From Vibrio rumoiensis (GTDB lineage: Bacteria; Pseudomonadota; Gammaproteobacteria; Enterobacterales; Vibrionaceae), in assembly GCF_002218045.2 (NCBI RefSeq), contig NZ_AP018686.1, forward strand, positions 558,001 to 622,000: a DNA stretch of 64,000 nt. The letters run 5' to 3'. The position numbers were made by a program, and so were the translations under genes. Positions 17,321-25,057 of the stretch are shown here, piece after piece. The notes beneath the pieces were generated by a model. That model did no database searches. It worked only from the letters and a program-made list of their open reading frames with translations, and was not told the origin of the DNA. Each line of letters starts with the position of its first letter. Positions within the stretch are counted from its first letter, which is position 1.

Positions 17321-19087
17321 ATGACGTCATCAAATGTTTTAGTGGATAAAATTTGTCACCATTTGGATGTGATTTACCAAGGTATTCCATTACCAATGGC
17401 GCATAAAACGTTAGCCAATCAACTGGTGAATACAATGCGCTTATCACCAAATCTCGATATATCAATGCCTATGGCGGTATCTCAATCGTTATGGAGCGAA
17501 AAAGATACCATCATGATCACCTACGGCGATAGCTTATTGCAAACGGATCAAGCCCCATTGAAAACCTTAAAATCGTTTCTGAATGACTATTGCCAACCCT
17601 ATATCAATGGCGTGCATATTCTGCCGTTTTTTCCTTATAGTTCAGATGATGGATTTTCGGTAATTGATTATTCCAGTGTCAATGAAGGGCTAGGCGATTG
17701 GCGTGATATTCAAGCCATTTCCAGTGATTATAATTTGATGTCGGACTTGGTGATCAACCATTGTTCGGCCAGGAGTGCGTGGTTTCAAAACTTCATTAAG
17801 GGTGAGGGCATTGGGCATGATTATTTTTATACGGTGCCCAAGGATACTGAGACGAAGCAAGTGGTGAGGCCAAGAACCTCTGATCTATTGAAGGAAGTTG
17901 AAACCGCGCAAGGCACAAAATACGTTTGGTGCACCTTTAGCCATGATCAGGTCGATTTTGATTTCCGTAATCCGGAAGTATTAACCGCCTTTGTTGAGAT
18001 CATTCGCCAATATATTGACCATGGTATCCGAACCTTTCGTTTTGATGCGGTGGCTTTTTTATGGAAAGAAATCGGCACCAGCTGTATTAATTTAGAGCAA
18101 ACCCATGAAGTGATTCGACTACTGAGAAGCCTAATAGAACAAGCCTGCCCACAAGCGATTATTATTACCGAAACCAACATTCCAAATCATGAAAACCTGA
18201 CTTACTTTGGTAACGCCAATGAAGCGCATGCGATTTATAATTTCTCTTTGCCGCCGCTATTAGTGAATACTTTAATTACCGGCAATGGCGACCATCTCAA
18301 ACGTTGGATGATGGGGATGCCGCCGGCGCAACAAGGTACCACGTACTTTAACTTTATTGCCTCGCACGATGGTATTGGTTTGCGCCCGGTTGAGGGGCTA
18401 CTGCAAGAGCAAGAAATCAACGTGCTTGTGAATACGATGCAATCTTTTGGCGGTTTAGTGTCATGGCGGGCAACCGAAACGGGTGAGCGTAAGCCCTACG
18501 AGATTAACATAGCTCTGTTTGATGCCCTACAAGGAACCCAAGCAGGGCCGGATAAATATGGCATCGAACGCTTTATCTGTGCTCATGCGATTATGCTGGC
18601 AATGGAGGGGATTCCGGGCATCTATATCCACAGTTTGCTTGGTACAGGGAATGATTACGATAAAGTTGCCAACACCAACCAAAACCGTTCCATCAACCGT
18701 CACCGTTGGGACTATTCGCAACTGCAAGAGTTACTCAATCAACCGCATACTCAGCATCATCAAGTATTACATCGTTTATTACACCTGATTGACTTACGTA
18801 CTCATCAAACGGCATTTCATCCTAATGCGGTGCAATTTACGCTGCATTTAGGCGGGCAGTTATTTGGTTTTTGGCGACAAAGCATGGACAGAAGACAAAG
18901 TATTTTCTGTGTCAGTAACATCAGCCTTGAAGAACAAACGTTAAATTTAGCGGATATGAACCTCATTCAAACGGATCATTGGAAAGATTTGATCAGCGGT
19001 ACCGAACTGACTGGTGCAACAGAAAGTATGCAGCTGAAGCCTTATCAAACGGTGTGGATCACCAATAGGTTCAATGAAAAGCAATAA
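17321..19087 (+). CDS. GH13 sugar phosphorylase, probable glucosylglycerate phosphorylase
   Basis: A 588-residue GH13_18-type enzyme (sucrose phosphorylase relatives). Catalytic features are visible in order: HILPFFPYSSDDGFSVIDY, the nucleophile Asp in RTFRFDAVAFLWKEIG, the general acid Glu in IIITETN, and the transition-state Asp in FIASHDGIGLRP. The family splits glucosides with phosphate to give glucose 1-phosphate; the E. coli relative YcjM acts on glucosylglycerate. It starts 2 bases after the GT81 synthase stop codon, so it probably recycles the solute made by that enzyme. The substrate is inferred from context. Confidence 0.8.
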   Translation: MTSSNVLVDKICHHLDVIYQGIPLPMAHKTLANQLVNTMRLSPNLDISMPMAVSQSLWSEKDTIMITYGDSLLQTDQAPLKTLKSFLNDYCQPYINGVHILPFFPYSSDDGFSVIDYSSVNEGLGDWRDIQAISSDYNLMSDLVINHCSARSAWFQNFIKGEGIGHDYFYTVPKDTETKQVVRPRTSDLLKEVETAQGTKYVWCTFSHDQVDFDFRNPEVLTAFVEIIRQYIDHGIRTFRFDAVAFLWKEIGTSCINLEQTHEVIRLLRSLIEQACPQAIIITETNIPNHENLTYFGNANEAHAIYNFSLPPLLVNTLITGNGDHLKRWMMGMPPAQQGTTYFNFIASHDGIGLRPVEGLLQEQEINVLVNTMQSFGGLVSWRATETGERKPYEINIALFDALQGTQAGPDKYGIERFICAHAIMLAMEGIPGIYIHSLLGTGNDYDKVANTNQNRSINRHRWDYSQLQELLNQPHTQHHQVLHRLLHLIDLRTHQTAFHPNAVQFTLHLGGQLFGFWRQSMDRRQSIFCVSNISLEEQTLNLADMNLIQTDHWKDLISGTELTGATESMQLKPYQTVWITNRFNEKQ

Positions 19088-19230
19088 CTTGGTGTAAAGC
19101 GATAATAAAATGGTGTATCCAAGCAATAGACTATGTTCATTTCTAGCTTGAAACGGTATCTTAGCGGAGTTTAAAATTTGAAATACCTCGATTTTGTTCG
19201 CGGTAAAAAACTTTGGTAGAGGAACAAGTA

Positions 19231-19764
19231 ATGAGCAAAGCAAAAATCGGTATTGTGACGGTAAGTGACCGTGCTAGCCAAGGTGTGTATGAAGACTTAT
19301 CAGGCCAAGCCATCATTGACACGCTCAACGAGTATTTAACTTCTGAATGGGAACCGGTTTATCAAGTGATCCCAGATGAGCAAGACCAAATTGAAGCGAT
19401 GCTCGCCAAAATGGTTGATGAAGATGGCTGTAGCCTAGTCGTGACCACCGGTGGTACTGGCCCTGCAAAGCGCGATGTGACGCCTGAAGCAACAGAAGCA
19501 GTATGCGATCGCATGATGCCTGGTTTCGGTGAGTTAATGCGCGCAGAATCGCTAAAGTTTGTTCCAACCGCGATCCTATCTCGACAAACGGCAGGTCTGC
19601 GTGGCAGTAGCTTGATTGTTAACTTACCGGGTAAACCAAAATCGATCCGTGAATGTTTAGATGCCGTCTTCCCAGCCATTCCTTACTGCATCGATTTGAT
19701 GGAAGGCCCATTCCTTGAGTGTGATGAAAGCGTCATTAAGCCGTTTAGACCAAAGGCGAAGTAA
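19231..19764 (+). CDS. mogA: Molybdopterin adenylyltransferase
   Basis: A 177-residue MogA, which adenylates molybdopterin before molybdenum insertion. It shows IGIVTVSDRASQGVYED, VVTTGGTGPAKRDVTPEAT (the molybdopterin/ATP-binding TTGGTG loop) and LPGKPKSIRE. Length and motifs match MogA rather than the shorter MoaB. The ATG at 19231 has an AGAGGA ribosome site. It complements the modABC/modE molybdate genes 5 kb upstream. A long hairpin follows. Confidence 0.93.
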   Translation: MSKAKIGIVTVSDRASQGVYEDLSGQAIIDTLNEYLTSEWEPVYQVIPDEQDQIEAMLAKMVDEDGCSLVVTTGGTGPAKRDVTPEATEAVCDRMMPGFGELMRAESLKFVPTAILSRQTAGLRGSSLIVNLPGKPKSIRECLDAVFPAIPYCIDLMEGPFLECDESVIKPFRPKAK

Positions 19765-19786
19765 CCCCTCCACATTGTAAAGCTAA

Positions 19787-19830
19787 CCTTTGGATTAATA
19801 ATGAAAATTCTATTAGTCCAAAGGGCTTTT
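19787..19830 (+). terminator. Terminator of mogA
   Basis: CCTTTGGATTAATA (19787-19800) pairs with TATTAGTCCAAAGG (19811-19824) with one G-T wobble, 10-base loop, then GCTTTT. Confidence 0.8.
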
Positions 19831-19846
19831 AGTAAAACCAAATTTA

Positions 19847-20047
19847 CTACCAATCAGATGCGTATAACTCTTTTTTACCATACTTCTTAATTGCTTCCTA
19901 AGCACACCTCACAATTGGCTCGCTAAACCCAGTTCTCGCTTTCTACATTGCATAAAATCGACTAATTGCTTTTAAAAATTCATCATTAGAGTATCTTATG
20001 GTGATAAATGAATTGATTAGCAGTGAACGTGTGGAAAAATCTTCGGG
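19847..20047 (-). pseudogene. Possible decayed coding remnant between mogA and the IS element
   Basis: Read on the minus strand, one frame gives about 65 residues (from PEDFSTRSLLIN near 20047 to KKELYASDW before a stop at 19847) broken only by two TAG codons. Both would be CAG (Gln) after one change (FYAM*KARTG and VRCA*EAIKK). The translation looks protein-like (mixed helices, few rare patterns) but I recognise no family. It could be the remains of a gene lost when the IS or the cassette array arrived. The rest of 19831-20078 shows nothing else that I can support. Confidence 0.25.
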
Positions 20048-20089
20048 TTAATCCGAGTTTCTTGCTAATACACTTATGTAGACTCCCTC

Positions 20090-20270
20090 ATGCCAACACC
20101 CCATTATTTGATACTTGCGAACTTATGTACGAGTTCAATCTAAAATGATCGACTCAATGATAATTGCGCGTATCGGGGCCACATCTGTTAGGCGAGGTTT
20201 TAACCTCTCAGTGTATTACTGGCTTACCGAATGAGTTATGCAAAGTAATGAAGTGTTTAACCTTTTCGCC
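20090..20270 (-). ncRNA. Predicted bridge/seek RNA region of the IS1111-type element
   Basis: The segment lies between the transposase stop codon and the subterminal repeat, on the 3' side of the transposase, the known site of the guide RNA in IS1111-type elements. A perfect hairpin GAGGTT-TT-AACCTC (20194-20207) is visible in it. The RNA boundaries and guide loops were not determined. Confidence 0.35.
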
Positions 20271-21305
20271 CTATAGTGCTACTGAGCAATAGTTTGTGTT
20301 GTTTTGTAGCATTGAAAATGCAGTCCTGACTGTTTTATTAGCGAGAGCAACAGCGGCACATTTTTTCCCTCGTCGTTCTATTAATTTTTTAAGCCACAGC
20401 TCTTTCTCTGTTTTTGCTGGTCGCTTATCAATGCTATTTACAAAAGTAAATGCTCCAGTGATTAATTGGCTTCTCAATGCACTATTTCTAACCTTTTTAC
20501 CGATTGAGCCAAGCTTGATTTTCCCACCAGAAGAATGTTGAACGGGGGTTAAACCAATACATGCTGAGACATTTCGGCCTGATTTAAAGGCCCGCTCACC
20601 TTCACATTCAATAGTCATATACAGGTTTACAGCATTAATTAATCCTACCCCTTCAAGTTGAGTTAACTTGTTGCACTCAGGAAGGCTTTTAGTCAGTTTT
20701 TTTAAACTTTCGTCATAAGAAGATACGAGCTCATTTATTGCAACGTAAAACTCCCAAGCTTGTGCTAATGCATGGCGAAAAATATCAGAAAATCCATTTT
20801 CAGCATCTTCTAGCGCAGTATAAACGGCATTTTTTAATCCGCCATGACCTTTAGAGCAGCGTAAATTAAATTCTAGTAATAAGGATTTCAGTTGATTTTT
20901 TAGAGCGGTTTTTTGTTTTACCGCGAGCTCTCTCATTCTAAGAATGGATTGTAATTGCTGCTGTTGAAGCGTTTTTCCGCCAATAAAGTTAATACTAGGT
21001 AACAGGCTGGATTGAATAATGGCCAGTGCATCATTTTTATCGGTTTTTTGATGCTGACGTATTCTAGAAACTAATTGAGGGCTTATTAGTCGAGCTTCAT
21101 GACCAAACTGTGATACAAGGCGCTTCCAGTAATTAGATGTCGCACAGGCTTCAAATATCACGATAGTAGGTGTTTGATTGGCAATCCAAGATGTGAATGC
21201 TTGCGGCGTCATTTCATTGTTTGAAAGCACTTTATTGTTTGTGTACACACAAACTTGAAACACATCTTTTGCTAAATCAACACCAATAATAGTAGAATTA
21301 TTCAT
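20271..21305 (-). CDS. IS110/IS1111-type transposase
   Basis: A 344-residue DEDD transposase. The N-terminal RuvC-like domain begins IIGVDLAKDVFQVCVY (first catalytic Asp) and continues with VIFEACATSNYW (Glu) and KTDKNDALAII (Asp-Asn-Asp region). The C-terminal transposase_20 domain has LEGVGLINAVNLYM and FKSGRNVSACIGLTPVQHSSGGK with the conserved serine region. Full length and uninterrupted, so the element may be active. Codon use is like that of neighbours. Confidence 0.93.
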   Translation of the reverse strand: MNNSTIIGVDLAKDVFQVCVYTNNKVLSNNEMTPQAFTSWIANQTPTIVIFEACATSNYWKRLVSQFGHEARLISPQLVSRIRQHQKTDKNDALAIIQSSLLPSINFIGGKTLQQQQLQSILRMRELAVKQKTALKNQLKSLLLEFNLRCSKGHGGLKNAVYTALEDAENGFSDIFRHALAQAWEFYVAINELVSSYDESLKKLTKSLPECNKLTQLEGVGLINAVNLYMTIECEGERAFKSGRNVSACIGLTPVQHSSGGKIKLGSIGKKVRNSALRSQLITGAFTFVNSIDKRPAKTEKELWLKKLIERRGKKCAAVALANKTVRTAFSMLQNNTNYCSVAL

Positions 21306-21398
21306 AACTGTTTGACTCCCAATAAAAATTTCTTAGCAGGTTAAGTTTAGCTGAGGAGAGGGAGTCTAATTATCTGTTAAATTGCAAGGAGGTAATGT

Positions 21399-21986
21399 AT
21401 GTCATTTTCAGACATGATGAATGATCAATTATTGTTGCGAAAAAAAAGTGGTGAAGTCGTAGAAGGAATAAAATCAGCTGTAACTCCTAATGCAATAATA
21501 ACTGAGCGTTATGATGTTCCAATTGAATCGGGTGACCTTTTAGTCCGTAAACTTCCCAGTGGTATTGAAGAAACTTTTAAAGTTATAGATCCCGGCTTTT
21601 ATCAAGGCTTTAGTGGAATATCTTCTGGATACAAGATTTCTTATAAGAAACTAGGAATTCCTGAAGCTGAAGCCGAAATTAAAAATATTACTTATAATTT
21701 TCATGGTAATAATGCACGCGTAAATAATAACTCAACGGACAACTCTCATAACATTGTAAATATAAATAGTGAATTGTATGAAAGTGTTGAGGCTTTAAAG
21801 GCTGAAATAAACCGCCTTGAATTATCGGCCGAAGAGAAATCTGAAGCAATAGAAGTCGTTAGTGCAATAGAAGAACAGTGTAAAAATGAACGCCCAAGTA
21901 AGGTTGTTGTAAACGCACTGATTAAGTCTTTGCCAACTGCAGCATCAATAGCTTCAATTGGTTCACTTATTGTTTCGTTGCTCTAA
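21399..21986 (+). CDS. Cassette 1: unknown protein with Asn-rich motif and hydrophobic C-terminus
   Basis: A 195-residue protein with an AAGGAGG ribosome site. Residues 1-90 form a soluble domain of beta character; residues 97-122 hold an Asn/Gly-rich stretch with HGNNARVNNNSTDNSHNIV at its core. Residues 124-165 are charged and helical, and the last 18 residues (from about 178) are hydrophobic. Asn-rich GNN-x-x-V-N repeats of this kind recall the amyloid-like signalling motifs described in bacterial immune proteins, but I cannot show that it belongs to them. The hydrophobic tail could insert into membrane. The function is unknown; as a cassette gene next to an IS it is laterally acquired. 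Confidence 0.7.
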   Translation: MSFSDMMNDQLLLRKKSGEVVEGIKSAVTPNAIITERYDVPIESGDLLVRKLPSGIEETFKVIDPGFYQGFSGISSGYKISYKKLGIPEAEAEIKNITYNFHGNNARVNNNSTDNSHNIVNINSELYESVEALKAEINRLELSAEEKSEAIEVVSAIEEQCKNERPSKVVVNALIKSLPTAASIASIGSLIVSLL

Positions 21987-22003
21987 AGTCAGCAGCAATT
22001 GCA

Positions 22004-22075
22004 ATTTAACAAGCGCATTTTGTCGGATTGGTTTTCCGCTGCGCTCCAAACCAACCGCAAATGCGGGCGTTAGGC
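22004..22075 (+). repeat. attC site 1 (72 bases)
   Basis: Starts ATTTAAC and ends GTTAGGC, matching RYYYAAC and GTTRRRY. Inner arms GCGCATTTTG and CAAATGCGGGC are complementary. It is short and unlike the Vibrio-type sites later in the array. Confidence 0.85.
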
Positions 22076-22085
22076 AAAATCACAT

Positions 22086-23012
22086 ATGAGCGTAGAAGAA
22101 ATTGAAAAATTAGTAACCGTATTGGGTAGCTTTGGATTTGGGGCTATTCTAAGTGGTGGTATTGTTTTCTATTTTATAAAATCATATATCCCTTCATATT
22201 TATCAAAGAAAGCTGAAAACCTTGCGACTAAAGAAGATATTGCTGGTATTACAAGAGAGGTCGAGAGCGTCAAAATTGGATATGCGGCTGTGCTTGAAGA
22301 AGTCAAAACAAATAATCAGCTAAGGTTAGATTCTATTGGCAGAGAGCAGTCAATTAAGAAAGAAGTGTATATGGAAGCAGTAGAAGCTATTACTAGATCG
22401 CAGGGGATGATCTCAAACTTTGCGAATCTTAATATTTCAGAAGAGCAAATAACATCAGCGTTCTCTTCCGAAGCTGGAAAAATTGCAAAAGTTCAAATTG
22501 TAGGGTCAAGTGAAACGGTAAACGCAATAACTACGCTCATGGGGGAAATTGGCACGGCAACACTAGACCTTATGTTGAAGCGTAGCGTCCTAGTTCAAAG
22601 AAAATTCTCAATTGAACTAGCTGAGAAATATCGCGATAAGTCACAGAGCGAAATTGATCGTTATATTTCAATTATGAAAGAACTAAATTTAACTGGAAAA
22701 GGCGATGAAGGCACGTGGTCTGTTTTAAAAAGTAGCTTTGAAAGTGAGTGTAAAGAGCGGGATAAGTATAACGAAGAAATAGATAAATTGTGGAGCATTC
22801 AAAATCGGGAGCACCTAGAGTACGTTAGATATTGTATGAGTACATTCTTTGATGTGTCTGAACTATTGCCTAGTGCAGTACTATCCGTCCGGAAAGAGCT
22901 AGATCTAGCAATATCCCACGAGGACTACTTAGATATTTTTAATAAAAATCTTGATAAAGGCCGGGTTGTATTTGACAAGTTTCTTGGTCAATTTGAGGCA
23001 GGTAATGCCTAA
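22086..23012 (+). CDS. Cassette 2: membrane-anchored coiled-coil protein of unknown function
   Basis: A 308-residue protein with one N-terminal membrane segment (about residues 12-32, GFGAILSGGIVFYFI) followed by a long, charged, mostly helical region. TKEDIAGITREVESVK at about residues 48-63 begins a coiled coil. The remainder (residues 85-300) looks like a helical bundle without recognised catalytic motifs. The stop codon lies inside the attC site that follows, a typical compact cassette arrangement. No clear ribosome site precedes the ATG. The topology suggests an inner-membrane protein with a cytoplasmic helical domain. I do not recognise a named family. Confidence 0.7.
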   Translation: MSVEEIEKLVTVLGSFGFGAILSGGIVFYFIKSYIPSYLSKKAENLATKEDIAGITREVESVKIGYAAVLEEVKTNNQLRLDSIGREQSIKKEVYMEAVEAITRSQGMISNFANLNISEEQITSAFSSEAGKIAKVQIVGSSETVNAITTLMGEIGTATLDLMLKRSVLVQRKFSIELAEKYRDKSQSEIDRYISIMKELNLTGKGDEGTWSVLKSSFESECKERDKYNEEIDKLWSIQNREHLEYVRYCMSTFFDVSELLPSAVLSVRKELDLAISHEDYLDIFNKNLDKGRVVFDKFLGQFEAGNA

Positions 23013-23126
23013 CAAACCGCTGCACGCTGACACATACTGCTACGCTCGTTTTTGTGTCTGTCGCTGCGCTCCTTTATCACACAAAAACGCTCTCCGCAGT
23101 ATGTGCAGGTGAGCGGGGCGTTATGT
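23007..23126 (+). repeat. attC site 2 (120 bases)
   Basis: Starts GCCTAAC and ends GTTATGT. Long complementary inner arms are visible (CACATACTGC against GCAGTATGTG; GTTTTTGTGT against ACACAAAAAC). It contains the stop codon of cassette gene 2. Confidence 0.85.
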
Positions 23127-23141
23127 AAATAAGAGGAAACA

Positions 23142-23774
23142 ATGAACATTTCAGGTAAAGAAGCAGTTTATTTTCACATCAATAGAGCTGTTCCTTGGTC
23201 TTCTCTACCAAAGTGGAATATCGGCGATGTGATTGATATCGGTGGAGAAAGTAACCCTTACTTTAGTTTTTTTGAAACCAATCAAAAAACTTATGGAGTA
23301 ACTACTCCTGATAATGTTACTCATCAATTACCGGGTAAGCAGTTCTTAAATGCAGTGAGGGATGGTGAAGTTAACTGTCCAAATGTAGCTGGGATTGCAG
23401 CAGATATAACTCAACATTTTGTTAGCTATGTGCGGGAACTTATATGGGAAGATATTCGCAAAAGTGAGTTTCCCCACCTGCCATCTAGGCAGCGTTGTAT
23501 TTGGCTCGCTGCCGATGAAGAAGGGGTTAAGTTTTGGCTGCAAAACTTAGGTCTAGATAATCAAGAATTTCAAATAGCGAAAGTACAAGTTCAAGGTCGT
23601 TTGCATGTAGCTAGTGACGAACACCTATTGACCGACAGTGAGCCTATGCTCACAACTATCAAGCGAGCCAGGCAATATTGGCTAGGGATCAATGATCATC
23701 CAGCTAGCCGTGAGATATTGTTCGAAGGGCGTTTAAAAGTGTTAGATTTTGTAGATCCCAAAGAATTTACATAA
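23142..23774 (+). CDS. Cassette 3: unknown protein, possibly DUF2441 family
   Basis: A 210-residue soluble protein with a good AGAGGA ribosome site. The start (YFHINRAVPWSSLPKWNIGDVIDIG followed by NPYFSFFE) resembles what I recall of DUF2441 proteins, small proteins common in mobile regions. No signal peptide, membrane segment or catalytic motif stands out. Its stop codon overlaps the start of the next attC. Function unknown. Confidence 0.65.
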   Translation: MNISGKEAVYFHINRAVPWSSLPKWNIGDVIDIGGESNPYFSFFETNQKTYGVTTPDNVTHQLPGKQFLNAVRDGEVNCPNVAGIAADITQHFVSYVRELIWEDIRKSEFPHLPSRQRCIWLAADEEGVKFWLQNLGLDNQEFQIAKVQVQGRLHVASDEHLLTDSEPMLTTIKRARQYWLGINDHPASREILFEGRLKVLDFVDPKEFT

Positions 23775-23896
23775 CAATGCATTTAAGAGTGATTCCCAAC
23801 GCTTGGCATTTTTCATTCCATCGTTGGGTTTTGTGTTTACGGTGGTCTGGTTAAGTTATGTGGTAGCGTTGCTCACACCTTAATGCGGCGTTAGCA
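23769..23896 (+). repeat. attC site 3 (128 bases, Vibrio type)
   Basis: Starts ACATAAC and ends GTTAGCA. The inner block CATTTAAGAGTGATTC is shared with attC sites 4 and 8, showing a common origin. Length and internal layout fit Vibrio repeats. Confidence 0.85.
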
Positions 23897-23915
23897 TTAT
23901 TAATTAGGAGTTGTG

Positions 23916-24893
23916 ATGTTCGAGCATGAAGATTTTGAAAGATATGAGTTCGAAAATGTACCTTTAGATCGAGATTTGTATCTCGTCGACCAAAAGTACA
24001 TGAGTGACTATGAGAGTATGATGACTCGTTTCTTGACAGACTATAAAAATAATCCATACGAGAACGTTGGTTATGTTAGCTACGCAGCTGCTCGTAAGGC
24101 TTTGGATAATAGTATTGAACTCTCTTGGTACGTTAATATATCGGACCGATTCCATGAGGTTTCTATAATTTTACCTCGAGAGCAATTTGTTTCTTGTGTA
24201 GGTTGTCAAGCATGTGATGAGAAACCAAGGATTTTTGTTAAAGGGGAGTGGCTTGATAGCCTTCATGCACGATCGTTCTCCGTTTTTTCAATGATTGATG
24301 CGATTGGCGTAAAAAAATATCTAGAAGAAGATAAGCTCTCAACTGAAATGTTGGCTGAACTACGGGACAGAATTGACCAAATTGCTTCTGAGTATCCTTC
24401 GATATCGTTTATTTCCTTTGCAGATAGTTTGCTATTAAAAAGTAATTGGAGTGTGGGTGCATTTAATAACGACATTTCTTACACATATGAACCAGAAGTA
24501 TTCATTTATCTTGCCGAAAAAATTTCAAAGATCTATCAGGATTGTATTGGATTACCAACTTACTCCGTAATTACTCAAGGTCAAAACTCTTATTACAATG
24601 ACTCTCTTCTTCATATCTCTGAGTCAAATAATCATGTGTCTCTAAATAGCTTGGGTGTTCCTTTTGCTCAACTAATGGATATCGAACATACGGCAAGACA
24701 TAATATTAGGTCAAAGCAACATGCTCCAGCTGAAGTCTACATGGATTCGTTGTATTACCATTCCTTAAACTTCAAGCATAGCTTTGATAAAAATTCTCAG
24801 CCCAAAGCAGAGTACTCTACCAAAATGGTGAGCACATCATGCGAATACTTTTTTAACAGTTGTGGGGAGTTAATCGAACAACTGGAAAAATAA
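23916..24893 (+). CDS. Cassette 4: unknown 325-residue protein
   Basis: The ATG at 23916 has an AGGAG site five bases upstream; a GTG three bases earlier is too close to it. The protein is soluble, acidic and without signal peptide. It has a cysteine pair region CVGCQACDEKP (about residues 92-102) and the segment FISFADSLLLKSNW (about residues 167-180), which recalls the FSDS-type motif of nucleotide-cyclase-like folds, though the rest is not convincing. No family is recognised. Four further cysteines lie in the C-terminal half. Function unknown. Confidence 0.7.
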   Translation: MFEHEDFERYEFENVPLDRDLYLVDQKYMSDYESMMTRFLTDYKNNPYENVGYVSYAAARKALDNSIELSWYVNISDRFHEVSIILPREQFVSCVGCQACDEKPRIFVKGEWLDSLHARSFSVFSMIDAIGVKKYLEEDKLSTEMLAELRDRIDQIASEYPSISFISFADSLLLKSNWSVGAFNNDISYTYEPEVFIYLAEKISKIYQDCIGLPTYSVITQGQNSYYNDSLLHISESNNHVSLNSLGVPFAQLMDIEHTARHNIRSKQHAPAEVYMDSLYYHSLNFKHSFDKNSQPKAEYSTKMVSTSCEYFFNSCGELIEQLEK

Positions 24894-25018
24894 TGCTAAC
24901 AAACATTTAAGAGTGATTCCCCACGCTTGGCATTTTGGGTTTGGGTCTAGTTCAGTGTGTACGGCGTTCAATTTGAGTGTGGTGCCGGCGTGGCTCACAC
25001 CTTAATTGGGCGTTAGGT
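24894..25018 (+). repeat. attC site 4 (125 bases, Vibrio type)
   Basis: Starts TGCTAAC and ends GTTAGGT. Shares CATTTAAGAGTGATTC and ACGCTTGGCATTTT with site 3. Confidence 0.87.
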
Positions 25019-25057
25019 TTCTTTGAGCCACCCCGTTGAGGGTAGCTCATTAAAAAA

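Larger units (their letters stand above)
20079..21368 (-). mobile_element. IS110-family element of the IS1111 type
   Basis: The element holds one DEDD transposase gene and is bounded by exact 11-base inverted repeats: TAGACTCCCTC (20079-20089) and GAGGGAGTCTA (21358-21368). Short subterminal inverted repeats are the mark of the IS1111 subgroup; the true ends should lie a few bases outside them. The non-coding region downstream of the transposase (about 180 bases) is where IS1111-type elements encode their guide (bridge/seek) RNA. Some IS1111 elements target integron attC sites, and this copy sits immediately before the first cassette of the array. No target duplication is expected for this family. 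Confidence 0.85.
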
